Shown here piece after piece: positions 25,316-35,271 of a stretch of DNA of 64,000 nt (the stretch's first letter is position 1; every line of letters starts with the position of its first letter). Location of the stretch: contig NZ_JABCQF010000005.1 of NCBI RefSeq assembly GCF_015244705.1, positions 62,001-126,000 on the forward strand. The letters are read 5' to 3'. The translations under genes and the position numbers were made by a program. The stretch comes from Gluconobacter potus (GTDB taxonomy: Bacteria; Pseudomonadota; Alphaproteobacteria; Acetobacterales; Acetobacteraceae). Below the pieces are notes generated by a model, which had not been told where the DNA came from, ran no database searches, and saw only the letters and a list, made by a program, of their open reading frames with translations.

Positions 25316-26083
25316 ATGACGACCCCTTCTGCTGCCCAGACGGTTCACCAGGACCGCGACCTTCCGACAGGATGCGATGGCATGAAAGCAGAGGGGCCCG
25401 GTCTTCCCCAGCGCCTGTTATGCAGCACCTTCCGGGTCCGGCAGTATAACGACGTCCATGCCCGGGCCGCCGATCTGAAACTGCGACTGCCGCTGGGCCG
25501 CAAACGTCTTCAGCGGATCGAACGCATCCGCGAAGCCGGGGCGCTGTTCATCCATGTTCCCAAGAACGGCGGCACGTCGATCTGCGACCTGCTGTATGGC
25601 GGGATCATGATGCATGAGACCTGGCGCTATTATCAGCATGTCGCGCCCGATCTGTGCCGGACCCTTCCCAGCTTCGCGATCTGGCGCGATCCCGTGAAGC
25701 ATTTCGTTTCCGCATGGGCCTTTGCCCGTCGCGGCGGAACGTCACGGGTGAAAATCCATCCTTCCGTCAACGCGCTCTACCGCTCGTTCCACACGCTGGA
25801 TCATGCCATCGACCATGTGGAATCCTGTTCGTCGGTTTACGAGATGGACCATGTCTTCCGTCCACAGACCCTGTATGTCTGCGACCGCAATGGCCGGCTT
25901 GCCGTCGATCAGCTGTTTTCGATGGACCGGATCTCGTCCCTGCCCGATCTGGTGCCTGTCCTGAAGGGCAAAACCATTCCCCATCTGAACGGCAACAGCC
26001 ACGATGTCGTCCCCACGGCCGCGCAGGCAAAAAGGATTCGACAGCTCTACAGCGCAGACGAGGCGCTGCGTCCGGCAGGATGA
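25316..26083 (+). CDS. Sulfotransferase-family-like protein
   Basis: A 255-residue protein with the PAPS-binding 5' loop of sulfotransferases, LFIHVPKNGGTSI at about 77-89, and a 3'-phosphate-like segment FAIWRDPVKHFVSAWAFAR at about 120-138. These match the carbohydrate/Sulfotransfer_2 type. No signal peptide is evident, so a cytoplasmic or membrane-peripheral enzyme is likely. The acceptor is unknown. CAGGA lies before ATG 25316. The gene lies alone between the riboswitch (opposite strand) and a TonB-dependent receptor. No PAPS-synthesis genes are in the window, so sulfation itself is inferred from motifs only. Confidence 0.7.
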   Translation: MTTPSAAQTVHQDRDLPTGCDGMKAEGPGLPQRLLCSTFRVRQYNDVHARAADLKLRLPLGRKRLQRIERIREAGALFIHVPKNGGTSICDLLYGGIMMHETWRYYQHVAPDLCRTLPSFAIWRDPVKHFVSAWAFARRGGTSRVKIHPSVNALYRSFHTLDHAIDHVESCSSVYEMDHVFRPQTLYVCDRNGRLAVDQLFSMDRISSLPDLVPVLKGKTIPHLNGNSHDVVPTAAQAKRIRQLYSADEALRPAG

Positions 26084-26192
26084 CTTTTTGAAACGATCGC
26101 CCCCAGAAAAACGGGTCATGTCTTCCAAATGTCACAATACGCAGGGAGTTACCTGCCATTTCGTGCCGTTACATCAGCGAAATGTGACTAAA

Positions 26193-26220
26193 TTGCCATA
26201 TCCCTTTCATGTCATATTGT
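26193..26220 (+). promoter_or_regulatory. Candidate promoter of the TonB-dependent receptor gene
   Basis: TTGCCA (26193-26198) and TATTGT (26215-26220) are separated by 16 bp, within an AT-rich 224-bp gap that is otherwise without a gene. The start codon is about 85 bp downstream. The match to the housekeeping consensus is moderate and no Fur-type palindrome was convincingly seen. Confidence 0.3.
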
Positions 26221-26307
26221 ATCACTCCACATCTGATTGAAATAGAGCCAGCAGTCATGCTTTTTCTCGGTTGAAAGTTCACCTGACCGAGAAAGACCGA
26301 AAATACG

Positions 26308-28821
26308 ATGCGCCTTGCTCGCCTGCTTTCGACTTCGGCCCTGTTTGCGTTCGGTACGGTGTCGGCATTTGCCGCACCCGCAGACAGCACGGCCCCTTCT
26401 TCCAAGAAGGGTCCCGCGAAAGTCGCTGCTGCCGCCCCGTCCATGATGGGCAATACGGCTCCAACAGACGAACATGAAGAACATGTCTCCGTCAGCGGTC
26501 ATCATACCTATTTCGATGGCGTAACGCGCCGCGATGTCGGTGGTGGCCTGATGCAGAAACAGGACTCCGCGAAGTCCGTTTCGGCCATCTCCCGCGACTA
26601 CATCGAAAAGCAGGCCCCGGGCCAGGACCCGATGCAGCTGATCGCGCTGCTTCCAGGTGCGAACGTTACGTCTTCCGATCCGGCCGGCCTGACGGGCAGC
26701 CACATGAGCGCCCGCGGCCTCGACCAGTCACAGATGGGCTTCACGCTTGAAGGTTTTCCGATCAACGACATCGGCTCCTTCGCGGTCTATTCCCAGGAAA
26801 TCGTGGACTCCGAGAACCTGCGCAAAGTCAGCCTCGCACAGGGTTCCGCCGATCTCGACAGCCCGCATCTGAGCGCTACTGGTGGCGTGGTCGACATGTA
26901 CATGATCGATCCGAAGATGAAGAAGGGCGGCGCGTTCGACGTTTCCTACGGTTCATATGACTACACACGCGGCTTCCTGCGTCTGGATACCGGCAAGATC
27001 GGCCAGACCAACCTCCGCGCCTATTTCTCCGGCTCTTACGCTACGGAAGACGCCGTCCATTCCGAGGCAACGAACCGCAAGCTGCATGCTGAAGCCAAGG
27101 TCGTAAATGACTGGGGAGACGGCAACCGCGTCTCGCTCGCGATCGTCGGCAACCGTCTGTACAACTATTCGAACCCGAGCGTGAACCTCGCATCCTGGGA
27201 TGCATATGGTCTGGGCGTAAAGGACCAGTACGTTGCATCCTGCTATAGCGGTGCAACCTGTACGCGGCCGAATGGCACGACGTTCAAGAATACGAGCGGC
27301 GCCACGATTTCCAACACGGTCTATAACGGTGTTTACAAGGACTCCAGCTACTACAAGCTGCATGCCAACCCGTTCACCAACATCTATGCCAGTGCTCCGT
27401 CCACGTTCAAGCTGACAGACCATCTTGTCCTGACCGAAACCCCTTATTTCTGGTACGGCTATGGTAGCGGCGGCGGCAGCTCCTACTCCGTTCCGACCAG
27501 CTGGGGCGCCACGGCAATGAGCGGTACACTGGACGGCAAGACGCCGGCCAAGGGAACCCAGGTTTTTGAAACGGCTGTCACGACGACCTACCGTCCTGGC
27601 GCCGTCACCAAACTAACACTGACGACCGGCGCCAACCGTCTTATGGTCGGCTACTGGTTCGAATATGCCAAGCAGCTCCAGACCGAGCCTGCAACAGGCA
27701 TCGGTGCCGACGGCACGCCCTGGGATATTCTGGGCAATGGTCCGAACTATGTGTTCAGTGACGGAACGACCTATCAGTACCGCGCGAGCCTGACGCAGAC
27801 CCGGACGCATACCATGTTCATCGGTGACAGCCTGTCACTGCTGCACAACAAGCTGACGATCGATGCCGGCCTGAAATATGCCATCGTGACACGCGATGCA
27901 CACAACATGCTGCCCGACACGTCTACCGGACCGTATATCAACAAGACGTATTATGAGCCGCTGCCGACCGCTGCGATCCGTTACCAGATCAATCCGGAAA
28001 TGCAGGTCTTCGTCTCGGGATCCACGAACTTCCGTATCCCGACGAACACGTCACTCTATGACTCTGGCACCTATTACAGCAACGGTGGTTACGGAACGCA
28101 CGGTACGACCAACCTGCAGCCGGAAATCTCGATTTCGGAAGAAGCTGGCTGGCGTTATACGGGTCCGACGGTCATGGCCTCGGTCACATATTTCCACTAC
28201 AACTTCACGAACCGCTTCTTCTCCCAGAGCCAGTGCCTGGATGCAGCCTGCCAGAGCTATGCTTCCAGCAGCATCAATGCCGGCGGCCAGAGCACGAACG
28301 GTGTGGATGCCGAAATCGGAACGCGTCCGATTTTCTATCACATCCGTCCCTATGCTTCGTTTGAATATGTTGATGCCCGCACCACGAGCAACATGGCAGC
28401 AGGTAGCGGCAAGGCAACCGACTACCTGAAGACGAGTGGCAAGTTCGCTCCGGAAACACCGAAGTATCAGGTTGGCTTCAACCTCGACTACGATGACGGG
28501 AATGTCTTTGGTGCCTACAAGCTGAAATACGTCGCCAAGCAGTATTCCACCTTCATGGACGACCAGCACATCCCCGGTTACGTGAAGATGGACATCACGG
28601 TTGGTTACCGCTTCAAGAACTTCGGCATCCTGCAGGCTCCGAACATCAAGCTGAACCTGACCAACATCGCCAACAAGCATTATCTCGGTTTCCCGCTGAG
28701 CCCCACGACGAACGCCACGACCCAGACAGGCGTCTTCGGCACCTCGATCAAGGGATCAGCTCCGACCTACATGATCGCAGCACCGTTCTCTGCCATTGGC
28801 TCCATCAGCGCCGGTTTCTGA
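26308..28821 (+). CDS. TonB-dependent outer-membrane receptor
   Basis: An 837-residue receptor. The signal peptide is MRLARLLSTSALFAFGTVSA, a Lys/Ala/Pro linker follows, then a TonB-box-like EEHVSVSG at about residue 53. The plug contains GQDPMQLIALLPGANVTSSDP and MSARGLDQSQMGFTLEGFPIND, and the barrel is rich in alternating aromatic residues, ending in Phe (SISAGF). It is of the larger type, with no adjacent ABC genes, regulator or riboswitch on its strand. The substrate (siderophore, sugar or other) cannot be told. An intrinsic terminator follows directly, so it is monocistronic. A Thr/Ser/Asn/Tyr-rich barrel is normal for acetic acid bacteria. Confidence 0.88.
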   Translation: MRLARLLSTSALFAFGTVSAFAAPADSTAPSSKKGPAKVAAAAPSMMGNTAPTDEHEEHVSVSGHHTYFDGVTRRDVGGGLMQKQDSAKSVSAISRDYIEKQAPGQDPMQLIALLPGANVTSSDPAGLTGSHMSARGLDQSQMGFTLEGFPINDIGSFAVYSQEIVDSENLRKVSLAQGSADLDSPHLSATGGVVDMYMIDPKMKKGGAFDVSYGSYDYTRGFLRLDTGKIGQTNLRAYFSGSYATEDAVHSEATNRKLHAEAKVVNDWGDGNRVSLAIVGNRLYNYSNPSVNLASWDAYGLGVKDQYVASCYSGATCTRPNGTTFKNTSGATISNTVYNGVYKDSSYYKLHANPFTNIYASAPSTFKLTDHLVLTETPYFWYGYGSGGGSSYSVPTSWGATAMSGTLDGKTPAKGTQVFETAVTTTYRPGAVTKLTLTTGANRLMVGYWFEYAKQLQTEPATGIGADGTPWDILGNGPNYVFSDGTTYQYRASLTQTRTHTMFIGDSLSLLHNKLTIDAGLKYAIVTRDAHNMLPDTSTGPYINKTYYEPLPTAAIRYQINPEMQVFVSGSTNFRIPTNTSLYDSGTYYSNGGYGTHGTTNLQPEISISEEAGWRYTGPTVMASVTYFHYNFTNRFFSQSQCLDAACQSYASSSINAGGQSTNGVDAEIGTRPIFYHIRPYASFEYVDARTTSNMAAGSGKATDYLKTSGKFAPETPKYQVGFNLDYDDGNVFGAYKLKYVAKQYSTFMDDQHIPGYVKMDITVGYRFKNFGILQAPNIKLNLTNIANKHYLGFPLSPTTNATTQTGVFGTSIKGSAPTYMIAAPFSAIGSISAGF

Positions 28822-28849
28822 TCTCTTCAGACCCTGCTGAACCTGAATA

Positions 28850-28879
28850 CCCCATGCCGGTCTCCGGCATGGGGTTTTT
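28850..28879 (+). terminator. Strong intrinsic terminator
   Basis: CCCCATGCCGG (28850-28860) and its perfect reverse complement (28864-28874) form an 11-bp stem with a 3-nt loop, followed by TTTTT (28875-28879). It ends transcription of the TonB-dependent receptor gene. Confidence 0.9.
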
Positions 28880-28974
28880 CATGACCGGAAGGGTTCCGCG
28901 CGGGCCGCTCTGCGCTCTTGCACTCCATTCGGCAATATGGCCATTTAAGACCGCACCAAAGACGAAAAGGATCC

Positions 28975-29481
28975 ATGGTGGGCAGAACGAAAACGACGGA
29001 CAGGTCAGCTCTGGACATCTATCTGGGCGCCCTGCGGGATCACCTGTCCATTGAATCCAAGGCGATCGAGACCGCGCTTTCGGAGCTTCCCGTGTGTGAG
29101 CAGTATCCGGGGCTGTGCAGCCGGATGGAGCAGGATCTGGCGATGGGCAGGAGCCATGCGCGTGAGATCACGATCCTTCTGTCCCGGCACGGGCACCCTG
29201 CCCCGGTTCCTCATGAGACCGTCTCGTCCATTCTCAGCACCGTTTCGGGGCTGCTGCATGGGGGCGAGGAGCATGACGTTCTGAAGAACGTGCTGGCGGC
29301 GAGCGGGTATCGCGCGCATCAGATCGCGTCGCTTCAGGTTCTGGTCGTGCTGGCGCGGCAGCTTGGCTTTGCGCAGGATGCGGCTGCGCTGGAATGTCTG
29401 AAGGAAGAAGAAGCAGCATCGGCCGATGCGCTTGAAGGACTGATGCCGGAAATCGTGGCACAGTATCTGGCGGCGGTCTGA
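28975..29481 (+). CDS. Ferritin-like DUF892 family protein (YciF-like)
   Basis: A 168-residue, almost wholly helical cytoplasmic protein. The pattern ALDIYLGALRDHLSIESKAIETALSELP, then LAMGRSHAREITILLSRHG and ECLKEEEAASADALEGLMPEIVAQYL, is that of the DUF892 ferritin-like four-helix bundle (PF05974), linked to stress responses in other bacteria. Glu and His residues in the helices could bind a di-iron centre. AAAAGG lies before ATG 28975. The gene lies upstream of the yhaO-yhaN pair, 50 bp away, and may be on the same transcript. Confidence 0.75.
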   Translation: MVGRTKTTDRSALDIYLGALRDHLSIESKAIETALSELPVCEQYPGLCSRMEQDLAMGRSHAREITILLSRHGHPAPVPHETVSSILSTVSGLLHGGEEHDVLKNVLAASGYRAHQIASLQVLVVLARQLGFAQDAAALECLKEEEAASADALEGLMPEIVAQYLAAV

Positions 29482-29531
29482 GGCGACTTAACCCGGCTTG
29501 CAAGACATCCGCGAGAGCGTAAACTTCCGGC

Positions 29532-30770
29532 ATGTCCTCATTCCGCTTCCTTCATGCTGCTGACATTCATCTCGACAGCCCCCTGAGGGGGCTGAGCCGT
29601 TACGAGGGGCTTCCCGAAGCGGAAATCCGCGGCTCCACGCGGCGTGCGCTGGACCGGCTTGTCGAGACGGCACTGACGGAAAAGGTTGATTTCGTCGTGC
29701 TGGCCGGGGATCTGTATGACGGGTCCTGGCAGGATGTGGGAACCGGGCTTTACATGGTCCGGGCGCTGAGCCGGCTGGTTCAGGCGGGCATCAGGGTCGT
29801 GACGCTTTCGGGCAATCATGATGCCCAGTCGGTCATTGCGCGCGAACTGCCGCTGCCGGATGGGATCGACCATTTCTCCTATGATGCGCCCCAGACGCTG
29901 CACTGGCCCGAACTGGGCGTGGCGCTGCATGGGCAGAGTTTCCGGGACCGGCATGGCACGCAGGACATGACGCGATCCTATCCCGCGCCGGTGGCGGGGT
30001 GTTTCAATATCGGGGTGCTGCATACGTCGCTCTCGGGATATGGGGAGCACGAGACCTATGCGCCCTGCTCCGTCGAGACGCTCTCGGCCAAGGGGTATGA
30101 TTACTGGGCGCTGGGCCATGTCCATGCGCGCGAAATTGTCTGCGAGCATCCGTGGATCGTATTTCCGGGCGTGCTTCAGGGACGTCATGCGCGGGAGACC
30201 GGGGCGTGTGGCTGCGAGTTGGTTACTGTTGAAGACGGGATCGTCTGGTCTGTTGAATTCGTGGAATGTGATGTCGTGCGCTGGTGCCGGCTGGAGCTGG
30301 ATGTCAGCGAGATGCAGACCATGGATGCGGTTCTGGGCGCGGCGCGTCAGGCGATGGAAAACGCGCTCTCCGATGCCGGTGGCCGGACGGTCATTGCGCG
30401 GATTGTGCTGACGGGGCGGAGCGTCCTGCATGACCGGCTGTGTGCGTCGCAGGCGTGGAAAGAGGATCTGCGGGGCATTGCGGTGTCGATGGCGCAGGGG
30501 ACGGCCCAGATAGCGCTGGAGAAAATCCGCAACGAGACCTCCGCGCCCGTGCATCGGGCGGGAGTGGCGGAGACGCGGGAGCTTGATCTGGCGCTTGAGG
30601 GGCTGATGCAGGACGACGAGTTTCTGGCGTCCCTGCCCGAGGCGTTTGAAGGTTTTTTCTCTGCCCTGCCCTCCTGCGTCGAGCGGGACAGTCTGATGCC
30701 GGACGGACAGTTTCCGCTGGAACAGGCCCGGGCGGCCTTGCGGGCGCGGCTGGTGGGGGAGACGGAATAA
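29532..30770 (+). CDS. DNA repair exonuclease, SbcD/Mre11-like (YhaO type)
   Basis: A 412-residue calcineurin-like metallophosphoesterase of the Mre11/SbcD group. The metal-binding motifs are in order: HAADIHLDSPLRGL (D-x-H, about 8-21), VLAGDLYDG (GD-x-x-D), TLSGNHDAQ (GNHD), NIGVLHTSLSG and YWALGHVHARE (GHVH). It overlaps the downstream ATPase gene by one base (TAATG), the arrangement of yhaO-yhaN, the Firmicute-type SbcDC-like pair. The two would form a nuclease-ATPase complex acting on DNA ends. The C-terminal 150 residues are the capping and ATPase-binding part. Confidence 0.88.
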   Translation: MSSFRFLHAADIHLDSPLRGLSRYEGLPEAEIRGSTRRALDRLVETALTEKVDFVVLAGDLYDGSWQDVGTGLYMVRALSRLVQAGIRVVTLSGNHDAQSVIARELPLPDGIDHFSYDAPQTLHWPELGVALHGQSFRDRHGTQDMTRSYPAPVAGCFNIGVLHTSLSGYGEHETYAPCSVETLSAKGYDYWALGHVHAREIVCEHPWIVFPGVLQGRHARETGACGCELVTVEDGIVWSVEFVECDVVRWCRLELDVSEMQTMDAVLGAARQAMENALSDAGGRTVIARIVLTGRSVLHDRLCASQAWKEDLRGIAVSMAQGTAQIALEKIRNETSAPVHRAGVAETRELDLALEGLMQDDEFLASLPEAFEGFFSALPSCVERDSLMPDGQFPLEQARAALRARLVGETE

Positions 30771-33700
30771 TGCGCTTCGAACGTCTCGATCTTCTGCGCT
30801 ATGGCGGCTTTCAGGATGCCACGCTGAGCTTTCCGAAGGGGAAGCGGGACCTGCATGTCATTTACGGGCCGAACGAGGCTGGAAAATCGACGACGCTCTG
30901 TGCGATCCGGGATTTCCTGTTCGGGTTTCCGCATCATATTGCCGGGGACTGGATGACGGCCGCGCCGCTGCTGCGGGTCGGGGCGTGTCTGGAGCAGGAC
31001 GGGACAGTTTTTGAGGGTGTGCGGCGTCGAGGGCGAAACCAGACGCTTTATGCGGCGGATGACAAAACCGCTCTGGATGATCTGCCGCTGCGGACCTGGC
31101 TGGGCGGACTGGATGCGAAAGGATTTGAGGCGGCCTGGGCGCTGGATCATGCGCGTTTGCGGGATGGCGGCGAGGAAATGCGTCGGCTGAAGGACGATGC
31201 GGGGCTTCAGATCCTGGCGGCGGGTCTGGGTCTTGAGGGTGTCGGGAAGCTGGCTGCGACGCTTCAGGACGATGTTAATTCGGAATGGAAATCCGGACGC
31301 GCGCGCTCGGCCCTGCAGCAGGCGAAGCTGAAGCTGAAGGAGTTGCAGCAGACGCTGCGTCAGGACACGACGACGGCGCGGCAGCTTTCCACGGCGAACC
31401 GGGCGCTGTCTGTTTCTGAGTCGGAACGGTTGGCTTGTGAGAAGGAAGCGCAGGCTCTTGGCGTGCGTCGCAGGACCAACTCACGCCTGAGAATGACATC
31501 CGTTCCGATTCAGAAACTGATGGAGACGGAAGTGGAGGTCGCCGCATTTCCGCACTGGGATCTGACGGTTCAGGACTGCGCACGGATTGAAAAAATCCTG
31601 GAAAACCTGCACCGGGAAGAAGAGGCGCTTTCGGCTGCGCGCCAGAAACTTGAGGCGGTGTCCGGGCAGCTCCGGGACTGTGGCGAGCCGCATCCCGTTC
31701 TGGCGGAACAGGATGCCATCCGGGCACTTCTGGGCCGGGGTGTTCTGGTTGAGCGTCTTGAGGCAGCGGCGGGGGACCGTCAGGCTCGGCTGACGCGGGA
31801 CGGGATCTGGCTTGAGCAGTTCTGGGCGCGGCATGGCTGTGAGCCGGACGTGCTGCCAGACCTGGCGGAACTGGATGATCTGGACCGGCGGCTTCAGGAA
31901 CGCGCGCTGCTGCACACGCAGGAGCAGGATCTGCGGGACAGGCTCCGGGAGACGGAGCAGGCGCTGAATGCACTTCACCCGCAATCCGTTTCGGATACGG
32001 ATGGAAATGGAAACGGGGAGCGTCTGCGTCTGTTCCGGCTGGAACTGGATGAGGCGCGGAGCCTTGGTCCGCTGGATGAGCGGATCGACAGCCTTTCGGA
32101 GGCGATTGCGCGGCAGGAAGACGTCACGGCTTCTGCTTATGGGGCGCTGTTGCCCTGGCGTGCGACAGGCGGAGACCGGAAAGCCGCGCTGACGGCGCTT
32201 GCGTTGCCGGACATGGCTGCGCTCGAAGAAGAAGCGCGGCTCCGGGCGGGGCTGGAAGAGCAGCGCCGGGTGGCGCGCGAGGACGAGCAGGCGGCGGAGA
32301 CGGAACGCGCGCATCGGGAGCAGCAGCGTCGGCGGCTTGAGGAAGGCGGACAGGCCGTTTCACGCGAGCAGCTTTCCGCGGCGCGTCAGGAACGCGACCG
32401 GCTGTGGCAGGAAATGGAACGTCATTTCCAATCCGGGGCCTGTCCACCTCCGGCGATGCGGGAGGCCTTTGGCGTTCTGGTCCAGAATGCGGATGGTCTG
32501 GCGGATCGGCGTCATGACCATGCCGAGCAGTCGGCGCAGCTTGCGGCGCTGTCGCGTCAGGTTGAGGATCTGGCGCTGAAGGCGGGAGAGGCCCGGCGCA
32601 GGGCGGCGCATGCGGAAACGGAACTGGATCGGCGCGATGCCGCATGGGCGACGCTGCTGGAGACGTTGGGCGCGCCGGTCCTGCCTCCTGCCCCGCTTCA
32701 GGTCTGGATTACGCGCCGTCAGGCGGCGCTTGCGGCCGAAGAGCAGTTGCAGGGCACGCGGGCCCAGTTGCAGGCCGCGACGGAAACCCGGGCGGATATG
32801 CGGCGACGGTTGCAGGCTTTCGTGCCGGCATGCCCGTCCGACCGGCTGGCGGTTCAGATCCGGCAGGCGGCGTCGGTTCTGGAGCGCGACGAGGCCGTGG
32901 CAAGGCAGAATGAAGCCCGGAATGCAGATCAGCGCCGGTTGCAGGAGGCTGTGGCAAAAGGCAGGGCGACACTGGCCGGACTGGAGCGCAAACTGGCGCA
33001 GTGGGACGAAGACTGGGCGCTGGCCTGTCAGGCCTGTCATTATCCGGGGCGGCCGGACCGGGCGGATCTGCGGGATGTGCAGGATGCGCGCGTGATCCAG
33101 ACGCGGATGGAAAGCGAGCAGAAGGAACAGGCCGCCGAGACGCGCGATATTGCGGCGTTCCGCACGGAACTGGGGACGTTCCTTCAGCGCCACGGGCAGG
33201 GATCGGCGGCCGAACTGGAGGCTTTCCTGACGCACGCGCTGGCCCACGAGCAGAAGCGGCAGAATGTGGTTCAGGCTCATGCGGCGCTTGAGGCTGAGAT
33301 TGCACAGAAGGATCTGAAGATTGCATCGCTGGCGGCGGAGCTGGCGCCTGTGCAGTCAACGCTGGGTCTGGGGCCGGACGATGATCTGCGCCATGCGCTG
33401 TCGCGGGCATGCGAGCGGGCTGCATTGTGCGACAGGCGCGACGAGTTGCGCGATCAGATCCTTCAGGCCGGAAATGGCCGTCCGATCGACGTTCTTCTGG
33501 AAGAGGCCCGCGAGACGGATCCGGCGCAGCTTGAAGAGGAATTCGAGGCCATCGAGGCGGAAACGGTGGCGCTGAACGCCCGCAGGTCGGAAGTGGACGA
33601 GCGTCTGTTTACCGCGCGCAAGGTTCTGGACGACCTGGAAAATGCCCGGGGCGTTCATGAGACGGCGGAGGAAATCCAGGAAACGGAAGCGGATATCGCC

Positions 33701-34180
33701 GAGCGGGCCAGCCGCTATGTCTCGCTCAGGCTTCAGCAGTTGATGCTGTCGCGGCTGGTGGAGCAGGGGCGACAACAGGCTCACGGGCCACTGCTGTCCC
33801 GCGCCGGGGCGCTGTTTTCGCGGCTCACGCTTGGGCGTTACGTGGGGCTTGCGACGGAAGAGGATGGTTCGGACGGGCTGGTGCTGGCAGGGTGCCGGCC
33901 GGGGAACACGGCGCTTGTTCCGGTTCACGCCATGAGCGAGGGCACGCGCGACCAGCTTTATCTGGCGCTGCGTCTGGCGTCGGTCGAGCAGGCTCTGGAG
34001 CGCGGAATCCGTCTGCCTTTCCTTGCGGATGATCTGTTCGTGACGTTCGATGAAGAGCGCACGGAGGCGGGTCTGAAGATTCTGGCGGAGATTTCGGAAA
34101 AAACACAGGTTCTGTTTTTTACCCATCATGGGTATATCTTAAATCAATCGAAAGAAATTGGCTGTCTGACCGAACTATAA
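30770..34180 (+). CDS. SbcC/Rad50-like ATPase (YhaN type)
   Basis: An 1136-residue SMC-like protein. The ATPase halves are at the ends: Walker A YGPNEAGKSTTL near residue 38 and, C-terminally, MSEGTRDQLYLALRLASVEQ (signature), LPFLADDLFVTFDEER (Walker B) and FFTHHGYIL (H-loop). Between them lies about 850 residues of Glu/Arg/Leu/Gln-rich coiled coil. No zinc-hook CxxC is evident at the apex, as in YhaN. It is the partner of the nuclease just upstream. The last 80 bp and the following 210 bp are markedly more AT-rich than the rest. Confidence 0.88.
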   Translation: MRFERLDLLRYGGFQDATLSFPKGKRDLHVIYGPNEAGKSTTLCAIRDFLFGFPHHIAGDWMTAAPLLRVGACLEQDGTVFEGVRRRGRNQTLYAADDKTALDDLPLRTWLGGLDAKGFEAAWALDHARLRDGGEEMRRLKDDAGLQILAAGLGLEGVGKLAATLQDDVNSEWKSGRARSALQQAKLKLKELQQTLRQDTTTARQLSTANRALSVSESERLACEKEAQALGVRRRTNSRLRMTSVPIQKLMETEVEVAAFPHWDLTVQDCARIEKILENLHREEEALSAARQKLEAVSGQLRDCGEPHPVLAEQDAIRALLGRGVLVERLEAAAGDRQARLTRDGIWLEQFWARHGCEPDVLPDLAELDDLDRRLQERALLHTQEQDLRDRLRETEQALNALHPQSVSDTDGNGNGERLRLFRLELDEARSLGPLDERIDSLSEAIARQEDVTASAYGALLPWRATGGDRKAALTALALPDMAALEEEARLRAGLEEQRRVAREDEQAAETERAHREQQRRRLEEGGQAVSREQLSAARQERDRLWQEMERHFQSGACPPPAMREAFGVLVQNADGLADRRHDHAEQSAQLAALSRQVEDLALKAGEARRRAAHAETELDRRDAAWATLLETLGAPVLPPAPLQVWITRRQAALAAEEQLQGTRAQLQAATETRADMRRRLQAFVPACPSDRLAVQIRQAASVLERDEAVARQNEARNADQRRLQEAVAKGRATLAGLERKLAQWDEDWALACQACHYPGRPDRADLRDVQDARVIQTRMESEQKEQAAETRDIAAFRTELGTFLQRHGQGSAAELEAFLTHALAHEQKRQNVVQAHAALEAEIAQKDLKIASLAAELAPVQSTLGLGPDDDLRHALSRACERAALCDRRDELRDQILQAGNGRPIDVLLEEARETDPAQLEEEFEAIEAETVALNARRSEVDERLFTARKVLDDLENARGVHETAEEIQETEADIAERASRYVSLRLQQLMLSRLVEQGRQQAHGPLLSRAGALFSRLTLGRYVGLATEEDGSDGLVLAGCRPGNTALVPVHAMSEGTRDQLYLALRLASVEQALERGIRLPFLADDLFVTFDEERTEAGLKILAEISEKTQVLFFTHHGYILNQSKEIGCLTEL

Positions 34181-34392
34181 TTCCGTTTCTAAAAAAATAT
34201 TTACTTTATGACATTCCAATGCTTCCCAGTTTTGTGAATGACACCGAGTGACGAAATAGTATGAAATACAGTCTGGCTATTTTCCTTTGAGCTGATTTTC
34301 CATATAGCCATCCTGACATGGGTGTTTTGACTGGTTTTACTATTAAAAATGGTGTTTAACGGCATTCCCACTTTCCTTCACGGAGCACAGTC

Positions 34393-35271
34393 GTGACTGA
34401 AAGCCCCCGTGGTAGCCTGAATGCACAGCGCATCATCCCACTCGCGACCCTTGCGGCGCCGCCCCGTGGAATGGACCCGATCGTCGTTCGTCTCAGCACG
34501 GCCCTGTCAACGGCTATTGCGGAAATTCTGAAGCAGGAGCGGGCGGTTCTGGTGCTGTCACGGCAGTCCACGGGCAGGCTTTACCTGGATCAGCACCAGT
34601 TCTCGACTCTGACCACACCGCCACCTGTTGAGCCCACGGCGGATGTCTTTCTGCTGAGTGTCACGCGCAGCGCGCTGTTGCGGTATCTTCCGATGCTCGC
34701 GGGGCTGCCACCCCTGTCTTTCAACATGGAGAAGGGGCCGGGGGCATTCCTGCTGTCCGCGGGGTCCATGCTTGAAGCCGGGGTGCTAGAAGGCACGATT
34801 CCGCAGACACGCCAGCGCCTCATGCAGCATGTCACGGATCTGCTGATCACGACGATCCTGGACTGTCTGGAACTGGAAGTCAGTGTGGCGGGGCGGCGGC
34901 GGCATCGACAGAAGCATATCCGCCACTATATCGAGACACGCCTGCACGAGCATGATCTGACGCCGCAGAGCATTGCGGAAGCATCGGGGATTTCGACCCG
35001 GGCGCTCTATCAGCTTTTCGATGGCGAGGAGGGAGCGGTCGCGGGGTGGATCCTCAACCGGCGGCTGGAGAGGATCCATGCGGATCTGACGAACCCGACG
35101 CATGATGCGCTGCCGATCGCGCAGATTGCGCTGAACCATGGGTTTCGCAATGCCGCGCATTTCTCCCGGCGTTTCCGGCAGAAATTCGGGGCGTCCCCGC
35201 GGGAAATCCGACAGCGTTCCGCCTTGCGGCTGGGGCGGCTGGAACAGACGGGATCGTCAGGACGGGGCTAA
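34393..35271 (+). CDS. AraC-family transcriptional regulator
   Basis: A 292-residue regulator. The C-terminal 110 residues carry the double helix-turn-helix: IRHYIETRLHEHDLTPQSIAEASGISTRALYQLF and IAQIALNHGFRNAAHFSRRFRQKFGASPREIRQRSA, the usual AraC signature. The N-terminal 170 residues resemble the AraC-binding-like domain of the AraC/FeaR group (LVLSRQSTGRLYLDQHQFSTLTTPP). The start is GTG with CGGAG 7 nt before it; the 34181-34392 gap upstream is AT-rich and probably holds the promoter. The target genes are unknown, and the neighbouring genes give no hint. Confidence 0.85.
   Translation: MTESPRGSLNAQRIIPLATLAAPPRGMDPIVVRLSTALSTAIAEILKQERAVLVLSRQSTGRLYLDQHQFSTLTTPPPVEPTADVFLLSVTRSALLRYLPMLAGLPPLSFNMEKGPGAFLLSAGSMLEAGVLEGTIPQTRQRLMQHVTDLLITTILDCLELEVSVAGRRRHRQKHIRHYIETRLHEHDLTPQSIAEASGISTRALYQLFDGEEGAVAGWILNRRLERIHADLTNPTHDALPIAQIALNHGFRNAAHFSRRFRQKFGASPREIRQRSALRLGRLEQTGSSGRG

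Noticed and set aside
26084-26307. Fur box or riboswitch before the large TonB-dependent receptor
   Set aside because: No 19-bp Fur-type palindrome or known riboswitch core could be read; only a moderate promoter match remains.
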